A stretch of 64,000 nucleotides of DNA, taken from contig NZ_JAFIBM010000001.1 of the NCBI RefSeq assembly GCF_017833035.1, forward strand, positions 372,001 to 436,000, written 5' to 3'. The translations under genes were made by a program, and so were the position numbers. This document shows, piece after piece, positions 45,170 to 53,577 of the stretch (its first letter is position 1; every line of letters starts with the position of its first letter). This DNA comes from Frigoribacterium sp. PvP032 (lineage in GTDB: Bacteria > Actinomycetota > Actinomycetes > Actinomycetales > Microbacteriaceae). The notes beneath the pieces are model-generated. The model was not told where the DNA came from. It saw nothing but the letters and a program-made list of their open reading frames with translations, and made no database searches.

Positions 45170-46846
45170 ATGACGCACACGCACAGACACCGCGCCCGAG
45201 CGCGCACCGCCGTGGCGGCCCTGGCCGCCGCCACCGCAGCGGTCCTCGTGGCCACCGGCTGCAGCATCCAGATCCGCAGCGAGCCCGACCCGACGATCGG
45301 CGCCGACACGATGCTGATCAACGCCGACAAGGGCAACCCGCAGTTCGAGCGGAACTTCAACCCGTTCCTCACGAACAAGCGCACCGCCTCCACGTGGATC
45401 TACGAGCCCCTGCTCGAGATCAACCCGCTCGACGGCGAGATCACGCCGTGGCTCGCGAGCGAGACGACGCTGCCCGACGCGCGCACGGTCGACATGACGA
45501 TCCGCGACGGCGTCGAGTGGTCCGACGGCGAGCCGATGACGCCCGACGACGTCGTGTACACGTTCGACCTGATCAAGGCGAACCCCGCGCTCGACCTCAA
45601 GGGCGCCTGGCAGCACATCGACACGATCGAGCAGCAGGGCGACCACGTCGTGTTCCACCTGCAGACCGACGACGTGCCGGCGATGGAGATCATCGGCCAG
45701 ACGACGATCGTGCCCGAGCACCTGTGGAGCAAGGTCGCCGACCCGACGACGTACCGCAACCCCGACCCCGTCGGCACCGGCCCGTTCACGCTCGGCAACT
45801 ACTCGGCGCTGCAGTACTCGATGGACAAGAACGAGTCCTACTGGCAGGCCGAGAAGATCGACATCGCGCACCTGATCCTGCCCGCGACCAACAACCAGCT
45901 CGACACCGTCACGCGCGGCTACGACTGGGCGTACTCGTTCATCAGCGACGTCGAGGGCACCTGGGGCGCGGCCAGCGACACCAACTCGTACTGGTTCCCG
46001 CCGGGCGGCGTGATCGGCCTCATGCCGAACCTCACCAAGGCGCCCTTCGACGACGTCAACGTGCGGAACGGCATCGCGCTGGCGCTCGACCGCGACCAGA
46101 TCGCCGAGTCGGCGACCGAGGGCTACCTCGAGCCCGCCGGCCAGACCGGCCTGATCCTGCCCAACCAGCAGGACGACCTCGACCCGTCCATCCCCGACCA
46201 GGGAGTGATCGGCCAGGACGTCGACGGCGCCCTCGCCGCCTTCGCCCAGGCCGGCTACACGCAGCAGGGCGACCAGCTGGTCGGCCCCGACGGCCAGCAG
46301 CTGCGCATCACGATCCTCACCGCGAACGGCTACACCGACTGGCTGAGGGCCGTGCAGGAGGTGCGGGCACAGCTGGGCGCGATCGGCATCGACGTGCAGA
46401 TCCAGGCCCCCCAGCCTGCCGGCTACCAGTCGGCCATCGCCAACGGCGAGTTCGACATGGCGCTCGGCGGCATGGGCAACGGCAACACCTACCAGGCCTA
46501 CAACACGCTGCTCAACAGCGCGTTCGCGACGCCGGTCGGCGAGACCACGGCCTCGAACTTCGGCCGCTTCAGCGACCCTGCCGTCGACGAGCTGCTCGAC
46601 GAGTGGAAGGCCGCGATCGACCCCGCCGAGCAGCAGCGCCTGTCGTACGCGCTGCAGAACGTCGTCTACGAGCAGAAACCGGTCATCGGCCTCTACTACG
46701 GCGGCCTCTGGGGCCTCTTCAACGACTCGAAGTTCACCGGCTGGCCGAGCGAGAAGGACCCGTACATGGCCCCGCAGAACTACGACCAGGCGCCGCTGCT
46801 GATCTTCACGAAGCTGAAGCGCGTCGACCAGGGAGCTGAGGGCTGA
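45170..46846 (+). CDS. ABC importer substrate-binding lipoprotein (family 5)
   Basis: A 558-residue peptide/nickel/oligosaccharide-class binding protein (SBP_bac_5). A signal peptide ends with the lipobox cysteine C31 (LVATGC). Family blocks include YEPLLEINPLDGEITPWLAS, VEWSDGEPMTPDDVVYTFD and ALALDRDQIAESATEGY. First gene of a five-gene run ending in a GH1 beta-glucosidase, so the ligand is probably a beta-glucoside or cello-oligosaccharide rather than a peptide. GTG 45164 is an alternative start. Confidence 0.9.
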   Translation: MTHTHRHRARARTAVAALAAATAAVLVATGCSIQIRSEPDPTIGADTMLINADKGNPQFERNFNPFLTNKRTASTWIYEPLLEINPLDGEITPWLASETTLPDARTVDMTIRDGVEWSDGEPMTPDDVVYTFDLIKANPALDLKGAWQHIDTIEQQGDHVVFHLQTDDVPAMEIIGQTTIVPEHLWSKVADPTTYRNPDPVGTGPFTLGNYSALQYSMDKNESYWQAEKIDIAHLILPATNNQLDTVTRGYDWAYSFISDVEGTWGAASDTNSYWFPPGGVIGLMPNLTKAPFDDVNVRNGIALALDRDQIAESATEGYLEPAGQTGLILPNQQDDLDPSIPDQGVIGQDVDGALAAFAQAGYTQQGDQLVGPDGQQLRITILTANGYTDWLRAVQEVRAQLGAIGIDVQIQAPQPAGYQSAIANGEFDMALGGMGNGNTYQAYNTLLNSAFATPVGETTASNFGRFSDPAVDELLDEWKAAIDPAEQQRLSYALQNVVYEQKPVIGLYYGGLWGLFNDSKFTGWPSEKDPYMAPQNYDQAPLLIFTKLKRVDQGAEG

Positions 46847-47826
46847 TGAAGTACGCAGCCCAGAAACTCGGCCTCTTCGTCCTCACCCTGTGGGCGGCGG
46901 TGACGCTCAACTTCATCCTGCCGCGGCTGATGCCCGGCGACCCCACCGACGCCGCCATCGCGAAGCTCTCGCAGAACGGCCCGGTCACCGAGGCGACCCG
47001 CGCCGCCATCGAGGCCCAGCTCGGCGTGCCCGACGGCAACGTGCTGCAGCAGTACGTCGCCTACCTCGGCCAGGTCGTCCGGCTCGACTTCGGGACGAGC
47101 TACACGTTCTTCCCCGAGACGGTCGGGCACCTCGTCGGGCAGGCGCTGCCGTACACGCTGATCCTCGTCGGCGCGTGCACCGTGATCGCCTTCGTGGTCG
47201 GCACCCTGATCGGCGTGGCCGCGGCCTGGAAGCGCGGCACCTGGCTCGACTCGCTGCCCACGCTCTCCGGCAGCTTCATGAGCACGTTCCCGTACTTCTG
47301 GACGGCCCTCCTCCTCCTCTTCTTCCTGGGCTACGTGCTGCACTGGTTCCCGACCACGGGGGCCTACGGCGCGACGACCACGCCGGGCTTCACGCCCGAG
47401 TTCGTCGGCGACGCCCTGCTGCACGCGGTGCTGCCGGCGGTGACGATCCTCGTCACGAGCCTCGGCGGCTGGATCCTCGGCATGCGGAACGCGATGATCA
47501 ACACGCTCGGCGACGACTACGTCACCTTCGCCGAGGCGAACGGACTCAAGGGCCGCACGGTCGCGGTCCGCTACGCCGCCCGCAACGCGATCCTGCCGAA
47601 CCTCACCGGCTTCGGCCTCGCCCTCGGCGGGGTGGTCGGCGGCTCGATCCTCGTCGAGCAGGTCTTCGGCTACCCCGGCATCGGCTACCTGCTGTTCAAC
47701 GCCGTCATCGGCCAGGACTACCCGCTGATGCAGGCCCTCTTCCTGATGATCACCGTGAGCGTGCTCGTCGCCAACTTCCTCGTCGACATCTTGTACGGCG
47801 TGCTCGACCCAAGGACCCGCCGATGA
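46846..47826 (+). CDS. ABC importer permease (DppB type)
   Basis: A 326-residue inner-membrane permease with six helices, starting with the family N terminus KLGLFVLTLWAAVTLNFILPRLMPGDP. The EAA-type loop contacting the ATPase lies near residue 225-245 (TFAEANGLKGRTVAVRYAARNA). TGATG overlap with the binding-protein gene and ATGA overlap with the next permease show an operon. Confidence 0.93.
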   Translation: MKYAAQKLGLFVLTLWAAVTLNFILPRLMPGDPTDAAIAKLSQNGPVTEATRAAIEAQLGVPDGNVLQQYVAYLGQVVRLDFGTSYTFFPETVGHLVGQALPYTLILVGACTVIAFVVGTLIGVAAAWKRGTWLDSLPTLSGSFMSTFPYFWTALLLLFFLGYVLHWFPTTGAYGATTTPGFTPEFVGDALLHAVLPAVTILVTSLGGWILGMRNAMINTLGDDYVTFAEANGLKGRTVAVRYAARNAILPNLTGFGLALGGVVGGSILVEQVFGYPGIGYLLFNAVIGQDYPLMQALFLMITVSVLVANFLVDILYGVLDPRTRR

Positions 47827-48785
47827 CCTCCACCGTGTCCGTCCGCCTCCCCGAGGGCGGCGACCCTGCCGGCCCCGCCGCCGAGCAGGCCGCGCCCAGC
47901 ACCTGGAAGACCGTGCTGCGCACCGCCGGCGTCGTCTGGTCGAACCCCAAGGCCAAGATCGGCATCGTCATCCTCGGCGTCTTCGTGCTGATGGCCGTCT
48001 TCGCCCCGCTGATCGCCCCGTACGGCGGCAGCGAGAACGGGTTCGAGCGCAACCAGGACGCCTCCTGGGCCCACTGGATGGGCACGACCGCCGCCGGCGA
48101 GGACGTCCTCAGCCAGCTGATCTGGGGCGCCCGCATCAGCGTCTTCGTCGGCTTCGTGGCGGGCATCGCCGCGACGCTCGTCGCCGTCGCGATCGGCCTC
48201 AGCTGGGGCTACATGCGCGGCCCGGCCGCCGAGGTGGTCGGCTTCGTCGTCAACCTGTTCCTCGTCATCCCCGGCCTGCCGCTGATGATCGTCATCGCGG
48301 CCTACCTGCAGAACGGCGGCATCGCGGTCATCATCGCGGTGATCGTCGTCACCGGCTGGGCCTGGGGCGCCCGCGTGCTGCGCAGCCAGACGCAGTCGCT
48401 GCGCTCGCGCGACTTCGTCGAGGCCGCCCGGTTCTCGGGCGAGGGCGCGACGCGCATCGTGTTCCGCGAGATCCTCCCGAACATGACGTCGCTCATCGTC
48501 GGCTCGTTCTTCGGCGCCGCGACCAGCGCGATCCTGGCGGAGGCGGGCCTCGAGTTCCTGGGGCTCGGCGACTCCTCGATCGTCAGCTGGGGCACCATCC
48601 TCTACTGGGCGCAGAACTCCAACGCCCTGCTCACCGGGCAGTGGATCCTCCTGTTCGCCCCCGGCCTCTGCATCGCCCTGCTCGCGATGAGCCTCACGCT
48701 GATCAACTTCGGCGTCGACGCCGTCAGCAACCCCCGCCTGCGCGAGGGCACCGCGAAGAAGAAGACGAAGGAGGCGCGTCGATGA
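47823..48785 (+). CDS. ABC importer permease (DppC type)
   Basis: A 320-residue permease with an extended cytoplasmic N terminus and six helices. Family marks are NPKAKIGIVILGVFVLMAVFAPL, GTTAAGEDVLSQLIWGARIS and the EAA-type loop SRDFVEAARFSGEGATRIVFRE near 198-220. It pairs with the DppB-type permease. Overlaps both neighbours by ATGA. Confidence 0.93.
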   Translation: MTSTVSVRLPEGGDPAGPAAEQAAPSTWKTVLRTAGVVWSNPKAKIGIVILGVFVLMAVFAPLIAPYGGSENGFERNQDASWAHWMGTTAAGEDVLSQLIWGARISVFVGFVAGIAATLVAVAIGLSWGYMRGPAAEVVGFVVNLFLVIPGLPLMIVIAAYLQNGGIAVIIAVIVVTGWAWGARVLRSQTQSLRSRDFVEAARFSGEGATRIVFREILPNMTSLIVGSFFGAATSAILAEAGLEFLGLGDSSIVSWGTILYWAQNSNALLTGQWILLFAPGLCIALLAMSLTLINFGVDAVSNPRLREGTAKKKTKEARR

Positions 48786-50539
48786 CCGCCGCAGACCTCA
48801 CGAACCAGCCCGCCGCCTCCTCGACGACGGCCGCTGGCGACGCCCCGTTGCTCGACGTTCGCGACCTCAGCGTCGTCTACGAGTCGGCCGCCTCGACGCC
48901 GGTGCAGGCCGTCGACCACGTCTCGTTCTCGCTGCGCCGCGGCGAGTTCGTCGGCCTGGTGGGCGAGTCCGGCTCGGGCAAGTCGACGCTCGGCTACGCG
49001 CTGACGCGGCTGCAGAAGCCGCCGGCGCGCACCAACGGCGGCAGCATCGTCTTCGACGGCTCGGACATCCGCGACCTCGACGCCGAGGCCCTGCGACAGC
49101 AGCGCCAGGGCGGCTTCGCGATGGTGCTGCAGTCGGGGATGAACGCGCTGAACCCGGTGCGCACGATCCACAAGCACTTCGTCGACATCTTCAAGGCGCA
49201 CGGCCACGTGCCGCGCGAGCGCTGGGACGCCCGCGCCGCCGAGCTCGTGCAGAAGGTCGAGCTCGACCCCAAGGTGCTCGCCCGGTTCCCCGGCGAGCTG
49301 AGCGGCGGCATGCGCCAGCGCGTCTCGATCGCCCTCGCCCTGTCGCTCGAGCCGCAGCTGATGGTCTTCGACGAGCCGACGACCGCCCTCGACGTTCTGG
49401 TGCAGCACGCGGTGATGGACACGATCATCTCGCTGCAGCAGAGCGAGGGCTTCACGGCCGTGCTGATCAGCCACGACCTCGGCATCGTGCTGGAGGCGAC
49501 CGAGCGGGTGCTCGTCATGCACGAGGGCCGCATCGTCGAGGACGGCCGCTCCGCCGACGTGCTCGCCGACCCGCAGCACGAGTACACGCAGATGCTGCTC
49601 TCGCACTACGCCGACCCCCGCGCCGAGGTCGTCTCGCTGCCCGGTTTCGAGGACCGCGCGGTGCGGCGGGCCCGAGGTGAGCGCCGCGTCGACACGACCA
49701 CCAGCACGCCGAGCGTCAGCACGCGCAGCACGAAGGTGGCCCAGAGCGCGATCACCGTGACCGGTGTCAGCAAGACCTACGCGCCTCCTCGTCGGGGCGA
49801 AGATCCCGTGCGGGCCGTCCGCGACGTGTCGTTCACCCTCGAGCCGGGGCAGTCGCTCGCGCTCGTCGGCCAGTCGGGCTCGGGCAAGAGCACGATCGCG
49901 CGCATGGTCACCGGCGTCGAGAAGCCGACCGAGGGCACGATCACGTTCGGCGACGTCGACGTCACGAAGGTCCGCGGGCGCGGCCTCCGCGACCTGCGGA
50001 GCGACGTGCAGATGGTCTTCCAGGATCCGTACTCGGCCCTCAACCCGCTGCACACCGTCGAGTACACGCTCACCCGGCCGGTCGTGAACTACACGGGGCT
50101 GCGAGGGCAGGAGGCGCGGCGCCGCGTCCTGGAGCTGCTCGAGACCGTCGGTCTGACGCCGGTCGAGCAGTTCGCGGCGAAGCTGCCGCACCAGCTGTCC
50201 GGCGGTCAGCGGCAGCGCGTCGTCATCGCCCGCGCGCTCGCGAGCGACCCGCAGGTGATCATCGCGGACGAGCCCGTCTCGATGCTCGACGTGTCGCTGC
50301 GGGCCGGCGTGCTCGCCCTGCTCGAGGACCTGCGCGAGCAGTGGGGCGTCTCGATGCTCTACATCACGCACGACCTGCTCAGCGCGCGGCTCATCACGGA
50401 CGACGTCATGGTGCTGCACGACGGCGCCGTGGTCGAGCGCGGCCGCACCGCCGAGGTGCTGCAGCGGCCGACGGATCCGTACACGGTGCGCCTGCTCGAC
50501 GCCGTGCCGAATCCGCGGCGCACGCACCGCGCCTCCTGA
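48782..50539 (+). CDS. Fused double ABC ATPase (DppD-DppF type)
   Basis: A 585-residue protein with two complete ATPase domains. Walker A motifs are GESGSGKST at 61-69 and GQSGSGKST near 363-371; signature motifs LSGGMRQR and LSGGQRQR, and Walker B VFDEPTTALD and IADEPVSMLD, follow in each half. The two halves are separated by a linker at about 290-325 rich in Thr/Ser. It powers the importer. The next gene lies 139 bases on, across a repeated hairpin. Confidence 0.94.
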   Translation: MTAADLTNQPAASSTTAAGDAPLLDVRDLSVVYESAASTPVQAVDHVSFSLRRGEFVGLVGESGSGKSTLGYALTRLQKPPARTNGGSIVFDGSDIRDLDAEALRQQRQGGFAMVLQSGMNALNPVRTIHKHFVDIFKAHGHVPRERWDARAAELVQKVELDPKVLARFPGELSGGMRQRVSIALALSLEPQLMVFDEPTTALDVLVQHAVMDTIISLQQSEGFTAVLISHDLGIVLEATERVLVMHEGRIVEDGRSADVLADPQHEYTQMLLSHYADPRAEVVSLPGFEDRAVRRARGERRVDTTTSTPSVSTRSTKVAQSAITVTGVSKTYAPPRRGEDPVRAVRDVSFTLEPGQSLALVGQSGSGKSTIARMVTGVEKPTEGTITFGDVDVTKVRGRGLRDLRSDVQMVFQDPYSALNPLHTVEYTLTRPVVNYTGLRGQEARRRVLELLETVGLTPVEQFAAKLPHQLSGGQRQRVVIARALASDPQVIIADEPVSMLDVSLRAGVLALLEDLREQWGVSMLYITHDLLSARLITDDVMVLHDGAVVERGRTAEVLQRPTDPYTVRLLDAVPNPRRTHRAS

Positions 50540-50579
50540 CCCGCGCCTCCTCCCCCTCCCGCGCCTCCTCCCCCTTCCC

Positions 50580-50653
50580 GTCGAGGGCGGGTCATCTCGG
50601 TCGAGGGCGGGTCCGCCGCGACCCGCCCTCGACGCAGACGACCCGCCCTCGAC
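50580..50653. repeat. Four-copy array of GTCGAGGGCGGGTC, two direct and two inverted
   Basis: The 14-mer GTCGAGGGCGGGTC starts at 50580 and 50600; its exact complement starts at 50620 and 50640. All four copies are perfect and spaced exactly 20 bp, with different 6-bp spacers. It lies between the ABC ATPase and beta-glucosidase genes, both on the plus strand, and could attenuate or process the mRNA, or bind a protein at four phased sites. Confidence 0.95.
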
Positions 50654-50678
50654 CCTCACGACGCAGAACGGACACCCG

Positions 50679-51863
50679 ATGCTGACCTTCCCCGACGGCT
50701 TCCTCTGGGGCGCCGCGACCGCCGCGCACCAGATCGAGGGCAACAACGTGAACTCGAACTGGTGGGTGCACGAGCACGCCCCCGGCACGACGATCGTCGA
50801 GCCGAGCGGCGACGCTGCCGACAGCTACCACCGGTTCCGCGACGACATCCGGATCCTCGCCGAGCTCGGCCTCAACAGCTACCGCTTCAGCATCGAGTGG
50901 GCGCGCATCGAGCCGGAGCGCGGCGTCGTCTCCAAGGCCGAGATCGCGCACTACCGCCGCATGGTCGAGACCTGCCACGAGTTCGGCATCGAGCCGATCG
51001 TCACGCTGATGCACTTCACCGTGCCGCGCTGGTTCGAGCGCGACGGCTTCTGGCGTGCGCCCGACGCCGCCGACCTCTTCGCTCGGTACACCGAGCTCGC
51101 GCTCCCCGTCGTCAGTGAGGGCGTGAGATACGTCTGCACCATCAACGAGCCGAACATCGCCGCGATGCTCGCCGGGGGAGAGGACGCCTCGAACCTGGTC
51201 GCGTACGGTCTGCCGAACCCCGACCTGCAGGTCGCCGACGCCCTGCTCGCGTCGCACAGGCGCAGCCGCGAGGTGCTGTCACAGGTCGACGGCCTGAAGT
51301 CGGGCTGGACCGTCGCCACCCAGGCGTTCAAGGCCGTCGACGAGCCGGGCGCCGCGGAGAAGACCCGCGAGTACGGCTACGTCCGCGACGACTGGTACAG
51401 CGAGATGGCGGCGGGCGACGACTTCGTCGGCGTGCAGGCCTACACGCAGACCTTCGTCGGGCCGGAGGGCCCGCGTCCCGTCGCCGAGGGGCTCGAGACG
51501 ACCCTGACCGGCTGGGAGTTCTGGCCCGCCGCCGCCGCCGAGGGCATCCGCAGCGCCTGGGAGCTCAGCGGCCACGTGCCCGTCATGGTCACCGAGAACG
51601 GCATCGCGACCGCCGACGACAGCCGCCGGATCGCCTACACGCAGGGCGCGCTCGAGGGGATCCACGCGACGATCGAGGAGGGCATCGAGGTGCTCGGCTA
51701 CCAGCACTGGAGCGCCCTCGACAACTACGAGTGGGCCAGCGGGTTCCGCCCGACCTTCGGGCTCATCGGCTGGGACCGCGACACGTTCGAGCGCACGCCG
51801 AAGCCCAGCGCCCGCTGGTACGGCGAGGTCGCGAAGGCGAACGGCCTGCCCGCGGCGTCTTAG
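50679..51863 (+). CDS. Glycoside hydrolase family 1 beta-glucosidase
   Basis: A 394-residue cytoplasmic GH1 enzyme. FLWGAATAAHQIEGNN at 8-23 is the N-terminal family signature; the acid/base glutamate is in TINEPN near residue 156 and the nucleophile in VTENG near 306. It is shorter than typical GH1 proteins (440-480), and loops around the active site look trimmed, as in several actinobacterial members. It would cleave the glycoside brought in by the upstream importer. A ribosome site AACGGA precedes the ATG. Confidence 0.93.
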   Translation: MLTFPDGFLWGAATAAHQIEGNNVNSNWWVHEHAPGTTIVEPSGDAADSYHRFRDDIRILAELGLNSYRFSIEWARIEPERGVVSKAEIAHYRRMVETCHEFGIEPIVTLMHFTVPRWFERDGFWRAPDAADLFARYTELALPVVSEGVRYVCTINEPNIAAMLAGGEDASNLVAYGLPNPDLQVADALLASHRRSREVLSQVDGLKSGWTVATQAFKAVDEPGAAEKTREYGYVRDDWYSEMAAGDDFVGVQAYTQTFVGPEGPRPVAEGLETTLTGWEFWPAAAAEGIRSAWELSGHVPVMVTENGIATADDSRRIAYTQGALEGIHATIEEGIEVLGYQHWSALDNYEWASGFRPTFGLIGWDRDTFERTPKPSARWYGEVAKANGLPAAS

Positions 51864-51872
51864 CGGCGCCGG

Positions 51873-53168
51873 TCAGAACGACGTGACGCCGTAGAGCGGG
51901 CGCTCGGGTCGGAGCATCGCGCGCAGTTCCTGCACCGCTCCGGCCCGCAGCTCGCGCACGAGTCCCGCTGCGGTCAGCGTCACGGGGTCGACCCCGCCGA
52001 GCCACAGCGAGCCGAGGGTCGCGACGTCGAGCTGCAGGTCTGCGTGGCCGTCGGCGGTGCGCTCGGCCGTGCCCGCGCCTCCTGCGCTCGCCAGTCGCCA
52101 GGTGCCCCTGGCGTGGCCGAGACCGTCCGACACGGCGACCGTCACGACGCCGTCGGCAGCCCACGGGCGTGCGGAGAACGCGGCGGCCACGTCGAGCAGG
52201 CGCAGCCAGATGTGGTCCTGCTCGTGCGTGACCCGGACGGCCCGCGCGTCGTCGATCGCGTGCACGAGCGGGTCGTCGAGGGGCGCGGCCGCCCACGTGA
52301 CCGACGTGACGAGGTCGATCGTGAGCAGCAGTTCCCACAGGGCGAGGTAGGCCTCGTCGGTGGACGTCACGAGGTCGACGACCTCGAGCACGGTCTCGGT
52401 CGCCCTCTCGCCCGCCTTCTCGGTCACCCGGTAGGTGACGTACCCGTCGACCTGACCCGAGGAGGCGCGGTGCACGGCCGCCCGCAGGCTGCGGTCGGGC
52501 TTCTGGTCGTCGCCCGTCGCGAGCCCGAGCCGCCCGTTCCAGCTGCCGGCGTGCCGGTCGATCGAGCCGGGCGTCCGCGCGTGGAAGCCGGCGAACACCT
52601 CGCGGGCGACGGGCTCGAGGCCGGTGACGGGGACGAGCTCGACGGTGCCCGTGGTCGGGGCGAGCAGCCGGACGGGCCGGCGGCGGTCGATCGTCACGGT
52701 GCGCTCGCGGGTCGCCGTGCCGAAGCCGAACCGGCGGTAGATGCTCGCCTCGCTCGCGGTCAGCGCCGCGACGGCGAGGCCTGCCTCAGCGGCTCGGGCG
52801 AGGTCGTCGGTCATCATCCGCCGCAGGATGCCGCGACGTCGGTGGGTCGGCTGCACGGTGACGCCCGAGATCAGGTGCGCGGGCAGCAGCGTGCCGCCGC
52901 CGACGTGCAGGGTCTTGGTGAACGACTCGAACGTCGCGACGGGCCAGGCGTCGTCGTCGAGGCTGCCGGGACGCGGCTCGCGCGGGTGCACTCCCGTCAG
53001 CACGCGGCCGTCGGCGGCCGCGCGTCGGGCGTCACCGGCCGCCCCCTCGGCGGTGTCCGTGCTCTCGTGGAACCCCAGGCGGCAGGAGGCGAGCCAGGCG
53101 TCGGTCGCCGCGTCGTCGGTCGCGGCGGGGAAGGTGCGGAGCTCGTAGGCGTCGTCGAATGAAGTCAC
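51873..53168 (-). CDS. Eis-like GNAT acetyltransferase
   Basis: A 431-residue protein with the three-part Eis layout: an N-terminal GNAT domain (VQPTHRRRGILRRMMTDDLARAAE is the acetyl-CoA loop, near 108-131), a second GNAT-like domain and a C-terminal SCP2-like domain. The chain ends in phenylalanine (GVTSF); in Mycobacterium tuberculosis Eis the C-terminal carboxylate acts in catalysis, so this end is consistent. Such enzymes acetylate amines, including aminoglycosides at several positions; no claim about resistance can be made. GTG start with TAGCCT six bases before it. Confidence 0.88.
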   Translation of the reverse strand: MTSFDDAYELRTFPAATDDAATDAWLASCRLGFHESTDTAEGAAGDARRAAADGRVLTGVHPREPRPGSLDDDAWPVATFESFTKTLHVGGGTLLPAHLISGVTVQPTHRRRGILRRMMTDDLARAAEAGLAVAALTASEASIYRRFGFGTATRERTVTIDRRRPVRLLAPTTGTVELVPVTGLEPVAREVFAGFHARTPGSIDRHAGSWNGRLGLATGDDQKPDRSLRAAVHRASSGQVDGYVTYRVTEKAGERATETVLEVVDLVTSTDEAYLALWELLLTIDLVTSVTWAAAPLDDPLVHAIDDARAVRVTHEQDHIWLRLLDVAAAFSARPWAADGVVTVAVSDGLGHARGTWRLASAGGAGTAERTADGHADLQLDVATLGSLWLGGVDPVTLTAAGLVRELRAGAVQELRAMLRPERPLYGVTSF

Positions 53169-53174
53169 CCGACC

Positions 53175-53180
53175 AGGCTA
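53175..53180 (-). promoter_or_regulatory. -10 hexamer TAGCCT, leaderless Eis-like gene
   Basis: TAGCCT on the minus strand is six bases before the GTG at 53168. Confidence 0.5.
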
Positions 53181-53275
53181 GGGCGCGGGCCGCCCGCCGT
53201 GCGGTGCCGGGCCAGACTCGTGCTCTGTGCCTGTGCGGGGCATGACAGGTGCACGCCCCCTCGCCGCCGCCGCCG

Positions 53276-53522
53276 CCTCCTCATTCAGGAACTCCTGTCC
53301 TGAGCCGTGCGGCGGTGGGAGTGCGAGTCCTGAGTCGTGCACGAGTCAGGAACCGCGCAGCCTAGGTTCCTGAATCCTGCGCAGGCGGAGGAACCCGGGG
53401 CACTCGATCGTCACCGAGCCGCATTCAGGAACGCGGCCCTCGTGCTTCCTGATCTGTGCACAAGACAGGAGCCACGATCCTGATTCCGCACGACTCAGGA
53501 CCGATCTTCCTGAATGAGGAGG
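53276..53522. repeat. Composite 247-bp inverted-repeat element (TTCAGGA type)
   Basis: Perfect 15-bp ends CCTCCTCATTCAGGA and complement (53276-53290 and 53508-53522). Inside are two further GTGCAC-centred TCCTGA/TCAGGA palindromes (near 53328-53352 and 53447-53470) and extra CAGGA/TCCTG pairs. The element at 9536 shares the left end and the palindrome. It fills the 409-bp gap between the Eis-like and MFS genes; no gene is seen. Confidence 0.85.
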
Positions 53523-53577
53523 GGGCGGAGGAGGCGGAGGAGGGGGAGGAGGAGGAGCGGCGGCAGCAGCAGCCGGG

